From Dryomyza anilis (taxonomy: Eukaryota; Arthropoda; Insecta; Diptera; Dryomyzidae), in the NCBI GenBank assembly GCA_951804985.1, contig OX638133.1, positions 78,994,367 through 79,058,366 on the forward strand: DNA of 64,000 nt, given 5' to 3'. Both the position numbers and the translations under genes were made by a program. Below the pieces are notes generated by a model. It had not been told where the DNA came from, searched no databases, and worked only from the letters and a program-made list of their open reading frames with translations. Position 1 is the stretch's first letter, and each line of letters opens with the position of its first letter. Shown piece by piece: positions 34,901 to 44,865 of this stretch.

Positions 34901-35818
34901 ACATAGTCCTTTGCCACTTGAAACAACCGATTCTCCATTTGCTACAGTAACTGTCTCACGAACTGTGTTGTCCAGTGTGACGAAATCCGAGGCACGTGCG
35001 CTGATGTGACACGTAGCGCCCGAATCAATTACCCAAATGCTCTTGTCGGTACACATCGAGAAACAATAGTTAGCATTGTTTTCACTAACTTTGTTTCGCG
35101 ACGCATTTGATTCGCTATTCTCCTTCATCTTCTTCAGCTTCCAACAATCCTTCTTGATGTGTCCTCTCGCCTTACAAAAATTGCACTTCTTCCCATTTCG
35201 ATCGTCCCTGCGCTCATATGACTTCAACGCCGAATTAGATGCAACTGCTCCTGACTGGCGACGAAATTCGTCGATCAAACTGGTTTCGACAACATTTAGC
35301 GTCAATTCTTCCAGTTTGCGCGCTTCAAGAGCCGTTACCAACGTATCGAATGACGGCGGCAGACTGCTAAGTAACATAGCTACTAGCCAACGTTCAGAAA
35401 ACTGCTCACCTAACGCTTCCAACTTCTCGAACAAGACTTTCATCTGCATGATATGCTCTGCAATATCGTCATGCACGGAAAACTTCATGCCGCAGATCCT
35501 CCTCATGATACGCACGCTGCTTCCGAGTGTGTCCTTCTCATGGTGCTTTCGCAGGATCTCCCATGCCTCTCGCGCCGTTTTAGATTTCTTGATGAGCAAG
35601 AGCTGACTGTCTTCCACGGACAATCCAATGATTACAGTCGCCGCATCATCAAGCTTCTTATAAGCTACGTCTGGCTCTCTTGGTTCTGCTTCGGCGATGC
35701 ACTTCCACGCTCCTTCCCTTTTTAGAATCAGCTCGACTTTATATTTCCATAGGTGGTAATTATCGGTGTTCAGTTTAGTAAAGGATGATTTAATAAAGTC
35801 CATCTCGCCTGGGCCCAT
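31901..35818 (-). CDS. copia gag-pol polyprotein, 1305 aa, intact
   Basis: Encodes capsid, protease, integrase, reverse transcriptase and RNase H in copia order. Visible landmarks: UBN2-type Gag (residues ~10-200, 'LWKYKVELIL'), CCHC knuckle CNFCKARGHIKKDC near 215, aspartic protease WVIDSGATCHIS near 265, and integrase HHCC near 395-440. Then come the integrase core (HSDVCGP, SDNGGEY, ERKNRS), RT with YVDDILVAS, and RNase H with DANWAEDRNDRKS and SSTEAEF. No stop or frameshift interrupts it. The first ATG lies inside the primer-binding site. Met6 (GEMDF) is a plausible alternative start and better fits copia Gag N-termini. The protein acts in cytoplasmic virus-like particles and then at integration in the nucleus. 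Confidence 0.97.
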   Translation of the reverse strand: MGPGEMDFIKSSFTKLNTDNYHLWKYKVELILKREGAWKCIAEAEPREPDVAYKKLDDAATVIIGLSVEDSQLLLIKKSKTAREAWEILRKHHEKDTLGSSVRIMRRICGMKFSVHDDIAEHIMQMKVLFEKLEALGEQFSERWLVAMLLSSLPPSFDTLVTALEARKLEELTLNVVETSLIDEFRRQSGAVASNSALKSYERRDDRNGKKCNFCKARGHIKKDCWKLKKMKENSESNASRNKVSENNANYCFSMCTDKSIWVIDSGATCHISARASDFVTLDNTVRETVTVANGESVVSSGKGLCRINMANSVGENTEVKIQEVLFIPSFHGNLLSVTKILKMGFNLMFKNSMCSIQTKKGKEIGVADSANGLFRLRQQLDQKALVADCKSQNCIHHWHKVFGHRDVEAVRAMQIGKAVRDFHIIDCGVKRHCEICIECKMTKTPFNKKSDSKTKRVLDLIHSDVCGPMQTVTPGGKRYFLTFIDDFSRFTVVYLLHDKAEVFEKLQNFLELVKNKFSRYPCILRSDNGGEYISKIIKNYLDKRGVRQQFTVPYSPQQNGLAERKNRSLVEMARCLLAEAKLPNLFWGEAVMTANYLQNRLVSSSIPSTPFEHWECKRPDISQFRIFGSKAYALIPKERRRKLDRKAKVLTFVGYDENSKGYRLVDVHTKKITISRDVRFLDIDDVATISIPETRGTSHAELPVDHICCRRHSDEQSDISNLNEESHDILPEDDSSFRSLSDCIELDSSISGPIPVSDTCEDNVRRSTRSNKGTAPDRLGYKTVTDEETLVVPKTYNEAIKSVQRDEWVNAMQDEIVSLKNNNTWTLVNPPPNTNIVSCKWTYKIKRGVEGNVQQYKARLVARGFSQKYGYDYDEVFAPVVKQTTLRTLLSIAGVKKMTVVHMDVKSAFLNGELDETIFMAQPPGFEEGNSKLVCKLNKSLYGLKQAAHVWNQALHKVLVDGGFVQSTADPCLYTKCTTKEGLLYVLIYVDDILVASVNISKIVEVEKLLKNNFDINNLGEIHHYLGMEVFKDRNFNFNIRQKNYIINLVKEFGLENSKISKFPLEPGYGKSESENLLSNTEYQRLIGSLLYLSVNSRPDIAASVSILARKVSCPNREDWTELKRVLKYLKGTADFYLKLSTKNIKPYYLTGFADANWAEDRNDRKSNSGYIFQINGSTISWTCKKQSCVSLSSTEAEFIALSEACKEAIWIRQLLSDMRFHQNTPTEIFEDNQSCLRIIKDQKLSSRTKHIDTRVHFVKEHIDQKHIVCTYCPSEEMLADMFTKPLNSSKLEKHRSKAGLQSV

Positions 35819-35822
35819 AACC
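35809..35822 (-). other. Primer-binding site, half-tRNA type
   Basis: GGTTATGGGCCCAG follows the 5' LTR directly. It is complementary to the anticodon arm of initiator tRNA-Met, the internal priming mode known from copia, rather than to a tRNA 3' end. Confidence 0.85.
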
Positions 35823-36003
35823 TCTTGACGGATTATTATGAAGCAAAACCAAATTTAAACTTTCTAGATTAAATATTTTATTTGAAGTGAAAAAATATGT
35901 TCTATATAAATTAAATGTCAATATTTTTTCATAGCATAGATGTTTAAATTTGAATAATAATTAACAAAGTATTTTTTAACAAGTAGTTTGAATATATTTA
36001 ACA
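35823..36003 (-). repeat. 5' LTR of the copia element
   Basis: Matches the 3' LTR over 181 bp with no difference that I could find. Confidence 0.9.
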
Positions 36004-36964
36004 TGTTTCTGTTCAAAAAGTAGTATGTTTGCATAGAAACATATTTTTATTTTTTTTTTTGTAAAGAAATCCTGAAAATAAACTAAAAATAAAATGTTTT
36101 TATTATTAACTTTTATTAAAGATCTTTAAACATGCACAGTGGGAACTTATAATAATTGAATTCATATACAAAGACAGCATCAATGAATGCACATTTGCAC
36201 CAGCAGACGCTAAACCAGACGATCCAGGCTCGCTTTATATTTGGTACAGTTAAAGTTGGTCTCGGTACAGCATATAGCGTAGGCAAGGAATTCACGGAAT
36301 TCACAAGTAATTCGAATTTGAAAATCGAAACACATATTTTTATTTGTGGTGTTTTCACTTTATTTTCAGAAATTATATACTGCACTATATTATACTCTGT
36401 TACTTGTACTTTTTGTAACACAATTTTTATATTTATTTAATTTACAAAAAACAAAATAATTACCGACGCGAACACGTTTTCTCAACGAACAACAAAATAC
36501 ACGTACGCAGAAAATGCCGTATACAAGAAGAATGTTGCAAGAATACACCTTTTTAAATCCAATTTCTTTTTTGTTTGTTTGTAAACATCAATATGTTCAA
36601 ACGATGGCGTCGGTAGAAAATGCTGCACAACGTTGCCAACTTCGTCAGTCGATAAATTATCGAATTAAGACAAACATAGCGAACATACGTTGTATTTAGA
36701 TTTGATTAGCATTTTCTGTGTTTCGAAACATAGTTTTAACCAAGTAAATTGCCAAGAAATAGTTTATTCAAATGCAATACCAACATATTTATGGTAAATT
36801 TGACAGATTCTGCTGAATATTATAATAATGTTTACGCGTGAGCAAAAATAAATTGCATTTCGATTATCATTTAATTACACTTCATTCCTAATACATGTAT
36901 GGTAATTTCGTATTACTTTTTAATTACATTCAAACATATTCAAACAAATCTTTTTTATCCGTGT

Positions 36965-37331
36965 ATTTCGTAATAAATCACAGAATAATTTCGGACGTTC
37001 CGTATGGAAATTCGCACTTCGATTTTTTGCTAAAAATAATTATGTAACTGACAATATTAATAATCATTATTACGAATTGAAAAGTTATGTACGATTTATG
37101 TAAACGGATATATATATTCGATTTTGAAATAAACATATTAATTCTAAAAATGCATTATTGAAAAAGGAACACATAAATCAATTTGCACCAAAATGGTCAT
37201 TTACTGTATTTGTTACTGTATTTTTTAAAAGTTTTTGAACAAAATCTCAAACTAACTATTTACAATACTTGTAATGACAGCGAAAATAAATTGCGAACAT
37301 TTGTCATTATATTGAATTCACTCTGTCTTAT
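36965..37331. other. Non-coding; short fragment of repeat family E
   Basis: 'taataaatcacagaataatt.cggac' and 'gttccgtatggaaatt' recall family E. No gene is present. Confidence 0.4.
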
Positions 37332-37948
37332 CGAAAATAAAAAGTCTGTTACTAATAACAAATTCTGAATGCTTAATTTTAGCAAACATTAAATCGCATT
37401 TACAGCATACTTTTATTTGCAGTAGCAAACTGTTTGGTAGGAATCTTAGTTCTGCTAGTGACCAAGATCGTGCTAGTGTCACTGGTCTGCATATCGCTAG
37501 AGTAGCTAACTTGCACTAGATGGCGCCATAGTCACGAGACGCTGAAACTAATACATCTATAATTCGTAGATTCTTTTTCGACAACATGTTTATTTAAAAA
37601 AAAAAGATATTTCTTCTACGTAATTATAATTCACACATGCAAGAGTGAAGGTAAAATAAAAAAATGAAAGGAAAGGTAAAATCAAATAAGTACATATAAT
37701 AAATAGTAAGATAAAGAAAAATAAATAGTATATAAAAAAAGTAAAAGTATATAAGAAATAAAAAATATTAAAATACAGAAAAAAATGGTTTTCTTTTTTT
37801 TGAATTAGAGTTAACAGCAAAAAAATGGTTAAAACCGCTAAAATTGTCTGCTCTAATAGCATAAAAAAAGTTTGCTTAAACAGCAAACTGACATTTTTGC
37901 TATTTTAGCAACCTTTTTTCCTACTGTTACAGACTTTTTATTTTGAGT
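37332..37948 (-). mobile_element. MITE family D copy 2
   Basis: Inverse copy of 25568-26187 with matching ends ('aaaataaaaagtctgtta', 'agactttttattttgagt'). It contains 'cactagatggcgcc' at 37514-37527 and the conserved 'gaatcttagttctgctagtg'. The 98-aa minus ORF is a low-complexity Phe/Leu artefact. Confidence 0.75.
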
Positions 37949-37949
37949 A

Positions 37950-39890
37950 ACAATATCTAAGTTGCATAATTTTCATAAACATTTCTATGAACTCATACAG
38001 TAAAGGAGAGCCTACAAATATGCAATAAAATTATCTAAATTTTTGCTGTTTTTTTGGTTAAGGCATAAAAGTGGTAATAATTATCGGGATCTCAATTTCA
38101 TTTTGCAGAAATAAAAAGTAAACATTCGACACTTCAAAATATATTTTATATTTTATAACAGTTTTGACAATATTTTTTTAATATCTAAGTAAAGTGATCA
38201 CTTTTATCATTTACAAAAAAAAAAAAAAATTTAAAATGATGAAGGTGTTTCATAAAAACATTATTCAAATTTATGGTTTAAATCAATTTTTACAATACAC
38301 ATTTTATGTAATTATGATGAATTTTAGAAAAATACTGAACATTATTTTATTAAATCGCGAACAGATTATTATTTTTTGAAGTTTAGGCTACATATGTTCA
38401 AATGATAAAAAAACATGGGACTTTTTCCAAAAATAATCTGCTATGCGGCCGCATACAAGTGAAATTATGCTTACAGGAAATGGAAATTTGAACTTATATT
38501 AATTAAAAATATTAAAATAAATTAATTATTAATTAAAATAAATTAAAAATATTGTCAGATATATTAAAATTTTACTGAACACATTATTAATACAAATTTT
38601 AAAATTACTTTTACTTCTAAAACGACGATAATTGCAGTTTTTTTGTATGGTAACACTACAATACAGACGATAATCGTAGACAAAAACCTGTGGTGAAAAG
38701 GTTTAGAGCTTGGGTATTGTGACGATGTACAGAATTATGCATATTTTTGCTTCTATTTTTTATTTATTATTACTTTTATTTTGTTATTACAAATATTTCG
38801 AAGTGATTTTGATTTATATACTATATGACTGTTTGTATTAACAAATTTTAATTCATAAAATAAAATTAAGAATTGATGATGGCAATTCTTTCATTTCTTG
38901 GAAAAATTTTAACTTTTTTTGAACATTTTATATTTTTGTGTATATTAAAATTTTAATTTATAGTAAAAATTTAAATGTTTAGTAAAATTTGAATGTTTAT
39001 TTTGAAAGTTAAAATAAATAAAAATTCTATGTAAAAATATATGTATAAAAAATTGGTAAAAATTTGAATATGTAGTAAATTATAATAAAAATTTAAAAGT
39101 ATGTATATTAAAAAAGAATTGTTGGTAACAATTTCAATATAGTAATGTATAATAAATTTATGTAAAAGTTATTAATTTAAATTATATTTAAATATTTGAT
39201 ATTTTTTTTGTAAATAGTAAAATTTTATAAAAAATTTGAGTTCTTTTATTCATTTTTTTTATTTTTTAACGACCTTCTTATTAAATTATTTTTTTTAAGG
39301 GCTCAAATTAAAATTAAAATTATTCTATTTTGTATTAAATTATGTTCAATATTTCGGTCGTCATCGAATTTAAGTTTTAAACAATATATATTTAAATTTT
39401 TAGAGACAATTTAGAATTTTTAATTTTTAAATATTTTGATTTATATTAATAATTTATGTAAAAATCAATTTTTTTAGTAAAATTTTCATTTTAGTATATT
39501 TGAATTTTTTAGTCAAATGTTAAATTTTTAGAATCATTTGTAGTGGTTTATAAAATTTATGTTTAGAACAACTTATATATTTGATATGTTTAAATTTAAT
39601 ATTTGCGTTATAACTGTCTTTTTTTAGTAAGTTTGAAAAAAAGATATCATATTTTAATAAACTTTGAAATTTTTGTAATAATTTAAATTACAAGTGTACA
39701 TTTTTTTAATATTTCTGTTAATAGACTTTACTTAACTCTATTAAACTCCAAGAAAAAAAAATTATATTTATGGTGCTAAAACTTGAAAATTATTGAAAAA
39801 CGTTCTAAAATCGGCATGGGTGGTTATTTTTACATGCAATTTTTTATATATATTTTCTGAGGTTTGTTGAATTCAAATCTGTTTAACCAG
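37950..39890. other. Extremely AT-rich, nothing recognised
   Basis: Long T- and A-rich runs, with no ORF beyond chance, no terminal repeats and no splice-supported exon. Confidence 0.45.
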
Positions 39891-39894
39891 ATCG

Positions 39895-40190
39895 GTTTAA
39901 CCAGATAAAATGTCGATTTTTGTACTTTTTAAACTTCGAGGACGATGCGCGAGCATAAGATTTTATTTAAAATTAATAAAAAATTTGGGGAAAACATTAA
40001 TAGATACAATCTCTATATTTTTAAGTCTATTACGGTTTAACCAGAGAAAATGTCGATTTTTTGTACTTTTTAAACTTCGACGACGATGCGCGAGCATAAG
40101 ATTTTATTTAAAATTAATGAAATTTTAGGAGAACATTAATAGATACAATCTCTATTTTTTTAAGTCTATTACGATTAAATAAAAACATTA
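39895..40190. repeat. Two-copy tandem duplication, 140-bp period
   Basis: 'ggtttaaccaga.aaaatgtcg' at ~39894 and ~40034 starts two units that share 'acgatgcgcgagcataagat'. A related single unit lies at 815-960. Confidence 0.75.
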
Positions 40191-40442
40191 TGTAGATGGT
40201 AAAAAATAAAAATATGGATTTAAAGTGTGTTTTTATAACTTCATCTGCTTTGCGCGAACACAAGACATTCTTTTTTTCGACTTAAATTTTGTGTGGTAAA
40301 CTCTAGCAGCGCAATATAACTTTAAAGTCCAATTACAACATTGGCAAAATATTTTGATCTGCCCTAATGTACATATATATCTAATTATAATTTAATTAAT
40401 TTAAATAAAATATGTATAATATATTATTGACGATTTACGTAG

Positions 40443-40742
40443 CCGCGGTAGCTCAGTGGTTAATGCGTTGGACTGCGAGCCGAAAGGTCTCCGGTTCAAG
40501 CGTGGACTGGGGCTAACTACTTTGATAGAAAAATGTTTCTATACCGCGCTACCTCTTGGCAGTAAATGGCAAACCTACGAGAGTAAAACATTGCCTACGA
40601 AAAGCTCTCACCCACCTTTCGGATTCGGCAATAAACTGTAGGTCCCACCACTTTGAGTAGAAATATAACACGCCCAGCTCAAAATGGTGAGAGAGTTCGG
40701 CCTAAGTCCTTATAGGACTGCAGTGTCAAACTATTATTATTA
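40443..40742 (+). mobile_element. tRNA-derived SINE (family 1), copy 3
   Basis: CCGCGGTAGCTCAGTGGTTAA head, GGTTCAAGC box B, the full body, and a 3' tail 'ctattattattaa'. About 300 bp. Confidence 0.9.
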
Positions 40743-41199
40743 ACGATAAATAAGTTTATACTAAAATAAGTATTTTTTGTATACATAATTTTATATTCAT
40801 TCATAATTAAATACATAATTAAACTTTTTGTGAAATTTGTATTACTTTTTTTTATTCTTTCTATTAGTAGCATTATTGATTTTTGTATAAGCTCTAAATA
40901 AAAGCTGTAATTTGTTTTTGGTTGGCAATGTCGTGACATTGAACTGTCAACATTCGCATATTCCATGACGTTCGTTGGTGCAACACAAAACAGCTGATTG
41001 TGACACATCGTAGATATGTACACGATGCACACACTCATACACCACTAAACTAACAAATGCCAGCTGTACAAATGTAGGTACTGCGCAGTGATGCATTTTT
41101 TCAATATTAAAAGGGTAAATTTTGAAACAATTTTTAATGCAATTACTCACGTCAGGTTAAAATCTCACTAAAAACTCAAATGAAATCAAATATTTTAAA
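40743..41199. other. Intergenic, nothing recognised
   Basis: Overlapping minus ORFs at 40679-41150 have no recognisable features. Confidence 0.35.
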
Positions 41200-41560
41200 A
41201 TTATGCAAGAAAAGAAAAAAAATCTTGAACATTTTGGTGATATTGATTTTCCAACATATCCAAGTATGCCATTCGTTTCGATATAGTTACGAGATCATTG
41301 CGAGTAGATGGAGAAATCACACCGGACGCATTTTCGTAGTGATATCGAGCATCAAATTGAATCTACATGGTAGATAGATTTCTTGAAGAAAAAATATTTT
41401 AAGTTCGAGATTACTTCCAAAAATATTGCGACATCGACGTTATAAATATATAACTATAGTATCTTGTCAAAGAGTTTGAATGTACGAGAAATTATAAAAA
41501 ATTGAATCTATAAAGCATCGACATTAAAATTTTATTATCGAAGATATTCACAGCGTAAAT
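41200..41560 (+). repeat. Diverged single copy of the ~950-bp tandem unit
   Basis: 'tcgatatagttacgagatca', 'caaaaatattgcgacatcg' and 'cataaa..ttgaatctataaagca' run in the same order as the array at 2167-5109, with heavy substitution. Confidence 0.5.
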
Positions 41561-41724
41561 TATTGTACACGACATTTTTTCTAAACCGAAGCTATACATT
41601 GAATGTATTTTTTGTTGTATCTTATGCGCCAAAAATAAACATATACTGTAAATATAAACAAAAATACCTAATTAAAAATTCAGAGATAATCCTCAACAAC
41701 AAAAATGTGTATCTATGACTACGT

Positions 41725-42470
41725 TTATGCCGTACGAGTTTAGCCTAAGCTAACGCTTAGACCGAGTTATAAATGCGGGATATATACATTCGAATAACTT
41801 AACACGATTCAGTTGGCGAAACGAATCGTATTAAAATAATCTGAGAACAGTTCAATGCTCAGTATGACAACGCCTTTGCTGTCATTTTTGAAATAAAATT
41901 ATATATTTAAAAAATTATTTAAAAAATTTAAATGGAAGCTAAAATAAAGAGAACAAACTGAAGTTTCATAGAAACAATTAGTTTCATTGAAAATTGCAAA
42001 GTGTTCTACAGTTTCTTCTACTCCGCGGTACATACCTCACTATTCCAAATTTATAATGGGCCATTTGAACTTGTTTTTCAACGGAAAATGGTATATGTCT
42101 GGATAAACATTCGACAGATGTCGCAATTTGCTTCATAATTCATCACATATATCACAAAACAACTCTTCAGGCACACGCAATGCTACAAATCCCCTTTTCG
42201 ACAGACCCCCGACTTCTTTTTATTGTTTCATCGCGACAATACAGAATTATTTTTACAATCTTTTATTTTTAATATCGCTTTTATTGTAGTTTGAACTTGT
42301 AAAAATAGTGAACATTATTTGACATTTATGTTATGTCAAATAAAACTTAATGTGGGTTAGAAACATAGCAGCGTAAACTGCTAAGACTAAAATTTTATGT
42401 TGGGAAGAGTTGTTCTCAGTTTAACCTGGGCTAAACTCCTACGGCATAAATGAAGCCTATGTTTTCTTAT
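41725..42470. mobile_element. Putative MITE with inverted ends
   Basis: 'tttatgccgtacgagtttagc' near 41731 (one base changed) is repeated inverted near 42445-42468 ('gctaaactcctacggcataaa'). No target duplication was found and there is no ORF. Confidence 0.45.
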
Positions 42471-42589
42471 TGTTTTATAGTAAAATTAATTTTGAGTTTG
42501 AAAAAAAAAACTCCAGTAGTTAAAAATGTGTTGAATTATTTTGGGTAAAAAATTACCCTAAATACCTAATATGGCAGCACTGATACTAC

Positions 42590-42819
42590 GATGTGTGCCG
42601 TCTGTTTTTGACAAATTATCAGTTTCTACTGGAATTTCTCGTGCGGTGGTTGTGTTTTGGTCAAGTGCGGCAAAGTGAGATTAAAAATAAAAAATTAAAA
42701 ACGAGCATTTGACGGAAATTGTCGCAAGGCGGCAAAATTGTGTTTATTTATTAAATTATAAATTAAATTTGATATTAGTTAGATATTAAACTTAATTTAT
42801 TCAACCAAAAAAGTAGTAG
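42590..42819 (+). other. Candidate untranslated first exon of the dehydrogenase gene
   Basis: A GC-richer island ('gtgtgccgtctg', 'tcgtgcggtggttgtg', 'cgcaaggcggcaaaattgtg') ends at a consensus donor AG|GTAAGT (42819/42820). The first coding exon at 48440 is preceded by a good acceptor ('ttgcattttacag' to 48426) just 13 nt before the ATG, which implies an upstream non-coding exon. The link is inference. Confidence 0.35.
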
Positions 42820-43997
42820 GTAAGTGAAACGGAAACATTTGTTTAGTTTTATGTGACTACCACTCTACACTCAAATACACCGCTTACAACATCATTATCA
42901 CCTACACCACCCACAACTTCTACGTACCACACCCCACCATTTTACTACCAAACATTGAATTGATATAAATACTAAAGTCACCTAAATTTTAAAAAAATCA
43001 TTAGTCACCTAAAAATTTAAAAATTAATATTTTTTTCTGTCCATTAATTACCATCAATATCTTGAAAGTCGCCCCGAAAAAAGAAAGTTTTTAAATTGCT
43101 GTTAAAAACATTCTGTAGCTTCTTTTAATACCACGCATGCGCGCCGCAACGCAGCTCAGTGTAGCTGCGCGACTACAACAGCACAAATATTTTTATTCTT
43201 TTATTTCCTCTACCTTCTTCTGCTTCTTCTCTTCTTCCCCTTTTTCATGTATTTTCTGGGATCGTTATTGTTTTGCGTTCGCGCGCGTGAACCCACCTTC
43301 TTCGGATGCGCTACTACCTCAATTTATGCTTTCTCAACACCATCTTCGCCAACAAATTCTTTACCTTTTTTTTTTGTTGTATTCTCTTCTTTGCCACCTA
43401 TTTAGTATCTACCATTTAGGTTCTTATTAAATTTGTAGCCATTAGCTTAACTTAAAAATTTATTGGCCCAGACGTTCAAACGGTTCGTTAACGTCGTCGC
43501 ACTCTATGTGCTATGTCCCCCTTTTTTTTTATTCTATTATGGTTTCCTCGGGTCTGTCTTTACCGCTTTATTTGATTTGCATTTTAACTTGAAAAGCTGT
43601 TACTTGTGACCGTTTTAGAAATGCATACTACAAATAGTACAGATTTTTCTTGTATTTTTTTTTTATGAAAATCAGTCAATGTATTTTTTATTTTCCTATA
43701 TAGAAAATACAACCTGTAATTTGATATATGAAAATATTTTTAGTTTATTGTATTTTTTTTTTATAAATGCAAAAGTTCTATCATTTTGTTATTGGTTTCT
43801 AAGCGTAGTTTTCATTATAAAGCGATTAACCGTGTTTTTATTGACTTTTAAAATTTATAGGTTTAGTTGTAGTTAAGTGTCTACAGCTTGTTATTATTGG
43901 GTTAGTTACAATCGTTAGTTAATCAAAATACTTCTACGTCAATTGAATAATTGAATAATTTAATTCGTACAATTTTTGAAGATTTAGTTAATATAAA
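42820..43997. other. Probable intron; GC-richer patch at 43130-43510
   Basis: The ORF at 43137-43430 is Phe/Ser/Leu-rich and likely accidental. The patch has 'catgcgcgccgcaacgcagc' and 'cgcgcgcgtgaaccc', unusual for the region, and may be regulatory. No exon can be supported. Confidence 0.3.
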
Positions 43998-44422
43998 ACC
44001 AGTTGGGAAGGTTAGATCACATGTGAAATTGTAAAGTAGGTTTTAGTATGATTAGTTATGATTATCAAAATTATAGTCGGTCTAAGCCATTTGTATTTGA
44101 GCATGAGTCAATATAGATTTGACCAAAAAAAGTTTTCCTAAGCACGTATACAGTAAAATTGATCTGTAGATATAAATTTTTATAATCTAAATCTAAAGTT
44201 TCATTGCTCTAGCTCTTCTATTTTTTCTGTAATCGTGATTTCAACAGACAGACGGACAGAGAGACGGACAGACAGACAGACAGACGGACATCGCTAAATC
44301 GACTCAGGAGGTCATGCTGATCAAGAATATATATACTTTTCCATACCGGAGATGCTTCCTTATGGGTGTTACAAACGGCGTACCAAACTGAAAATACCCT
44401 TTCACTTTTAGTGTAGGGTATA
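43998..44422 (+). mobile_element. mini-me/DINE-1-like element, family B copy 4, internally deleted
   Basis: Left end 'ccagttgggaaggttagatc' and right end 'tgtagggtata' are present, but about 400 bp of interior is missing. GACA tract at 44246-44289. Confidence 0.85.
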
Positions 44423-44865
44423 ATGATAATATTTTGAAAATAATAAGACATAGTTTCTACTATACTGATCAATATATGTGATCAGTATATATAAAAATGT
44501 ATAATACCAGTTCCGTTTTATAGCTTTTTTCTTATATCATCTTCATCTCATATCAAACTGGAAGAATATCTCTTATATTTTTGTGTATAAAAACAGAATG
44601 TTTAAATAAAACTTTAATCTAATTTAAAGCGAATGTTAATTAAACGAAGTTTAAACTACGTTTAAACTAGCACTGAAAAACTGGTCTGCATTTTCAGACC
44701 GAAAATCATAAACTAATTTATATCGGAAAACCGATTTCATATTCATACACAGCACAACAACAAAAAACTTATCGGCGATCTCAGCATGATTTTCCGATGG
44801 ACGTCATGATTCACTACCTCATACTTTCATATTACCTCAAGTTTTTGAGTTATTACCTAAAACAA

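Larger units (their letters stand above)
31713..36003 (-). mobile_element. Full-length copia-type (Ty1/copia) LTR retrotransposon
   Basis: 4291 bp, bounded by two 181-bp LTRs with no difference that I could find and flanked by a 5-bp duplication TGTTT (31708-31712 and 36004-36008). The primer-binding site and polypurine tract sit directly against the LTRs, and the single gag-pol ORF is open throughout. Near-identical LTRs and an intact ORF indicate a very recent insertion, possibly still competent. It lies ~2 kb upstream of the receptor's first exon. Confidence 0.97.
31221..36964. repeat. MITE-like family K copy, split by the copia insertion
   Basis: The outer ends ACACGctg.AACAAAAA and its inverse '..TTTTTTATCCGTGT' flank AAACATA-rich DNA on both sides of the copia element. 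'ctctcccaaacataa' with 'tttgcaggcatta' recurs inverted at 51110-51165, and a diverged version lies at 46025-46090. Positions 31325-31616 contain a 146-bp tandem duplication ('atttgtaaacagggttgtat' at 31325 and 31471). Confidence 0.5.

Noticed and set aside
35076..35606. 176-aa plus-strand ORF and others (32948, 33501, 35453) across the copia element
   Set aside because: They are antisense shadows of the intact gag-pol frame.
36156..36440. 94-aa plus ORF and 101-aa minus ORF over the same DNA
   Set aside because: Neither shows a family signature, and splice sites or a promoter could not be tied to them. A real exon cannot be excluded.
37590..37886. 98-aa Phe/Leu-rich ORF resembling a membrane protein
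   Set aside because: It is low-complexity AT-rich sequence inside MITE D, with no counterpart in the other copies.
40443..40515. Possible tRNA gene (boxes A and B present)
   Set aside because: The 3' half does not form an acceptor or T arm, a SINE body follows, and four similar copies exist.
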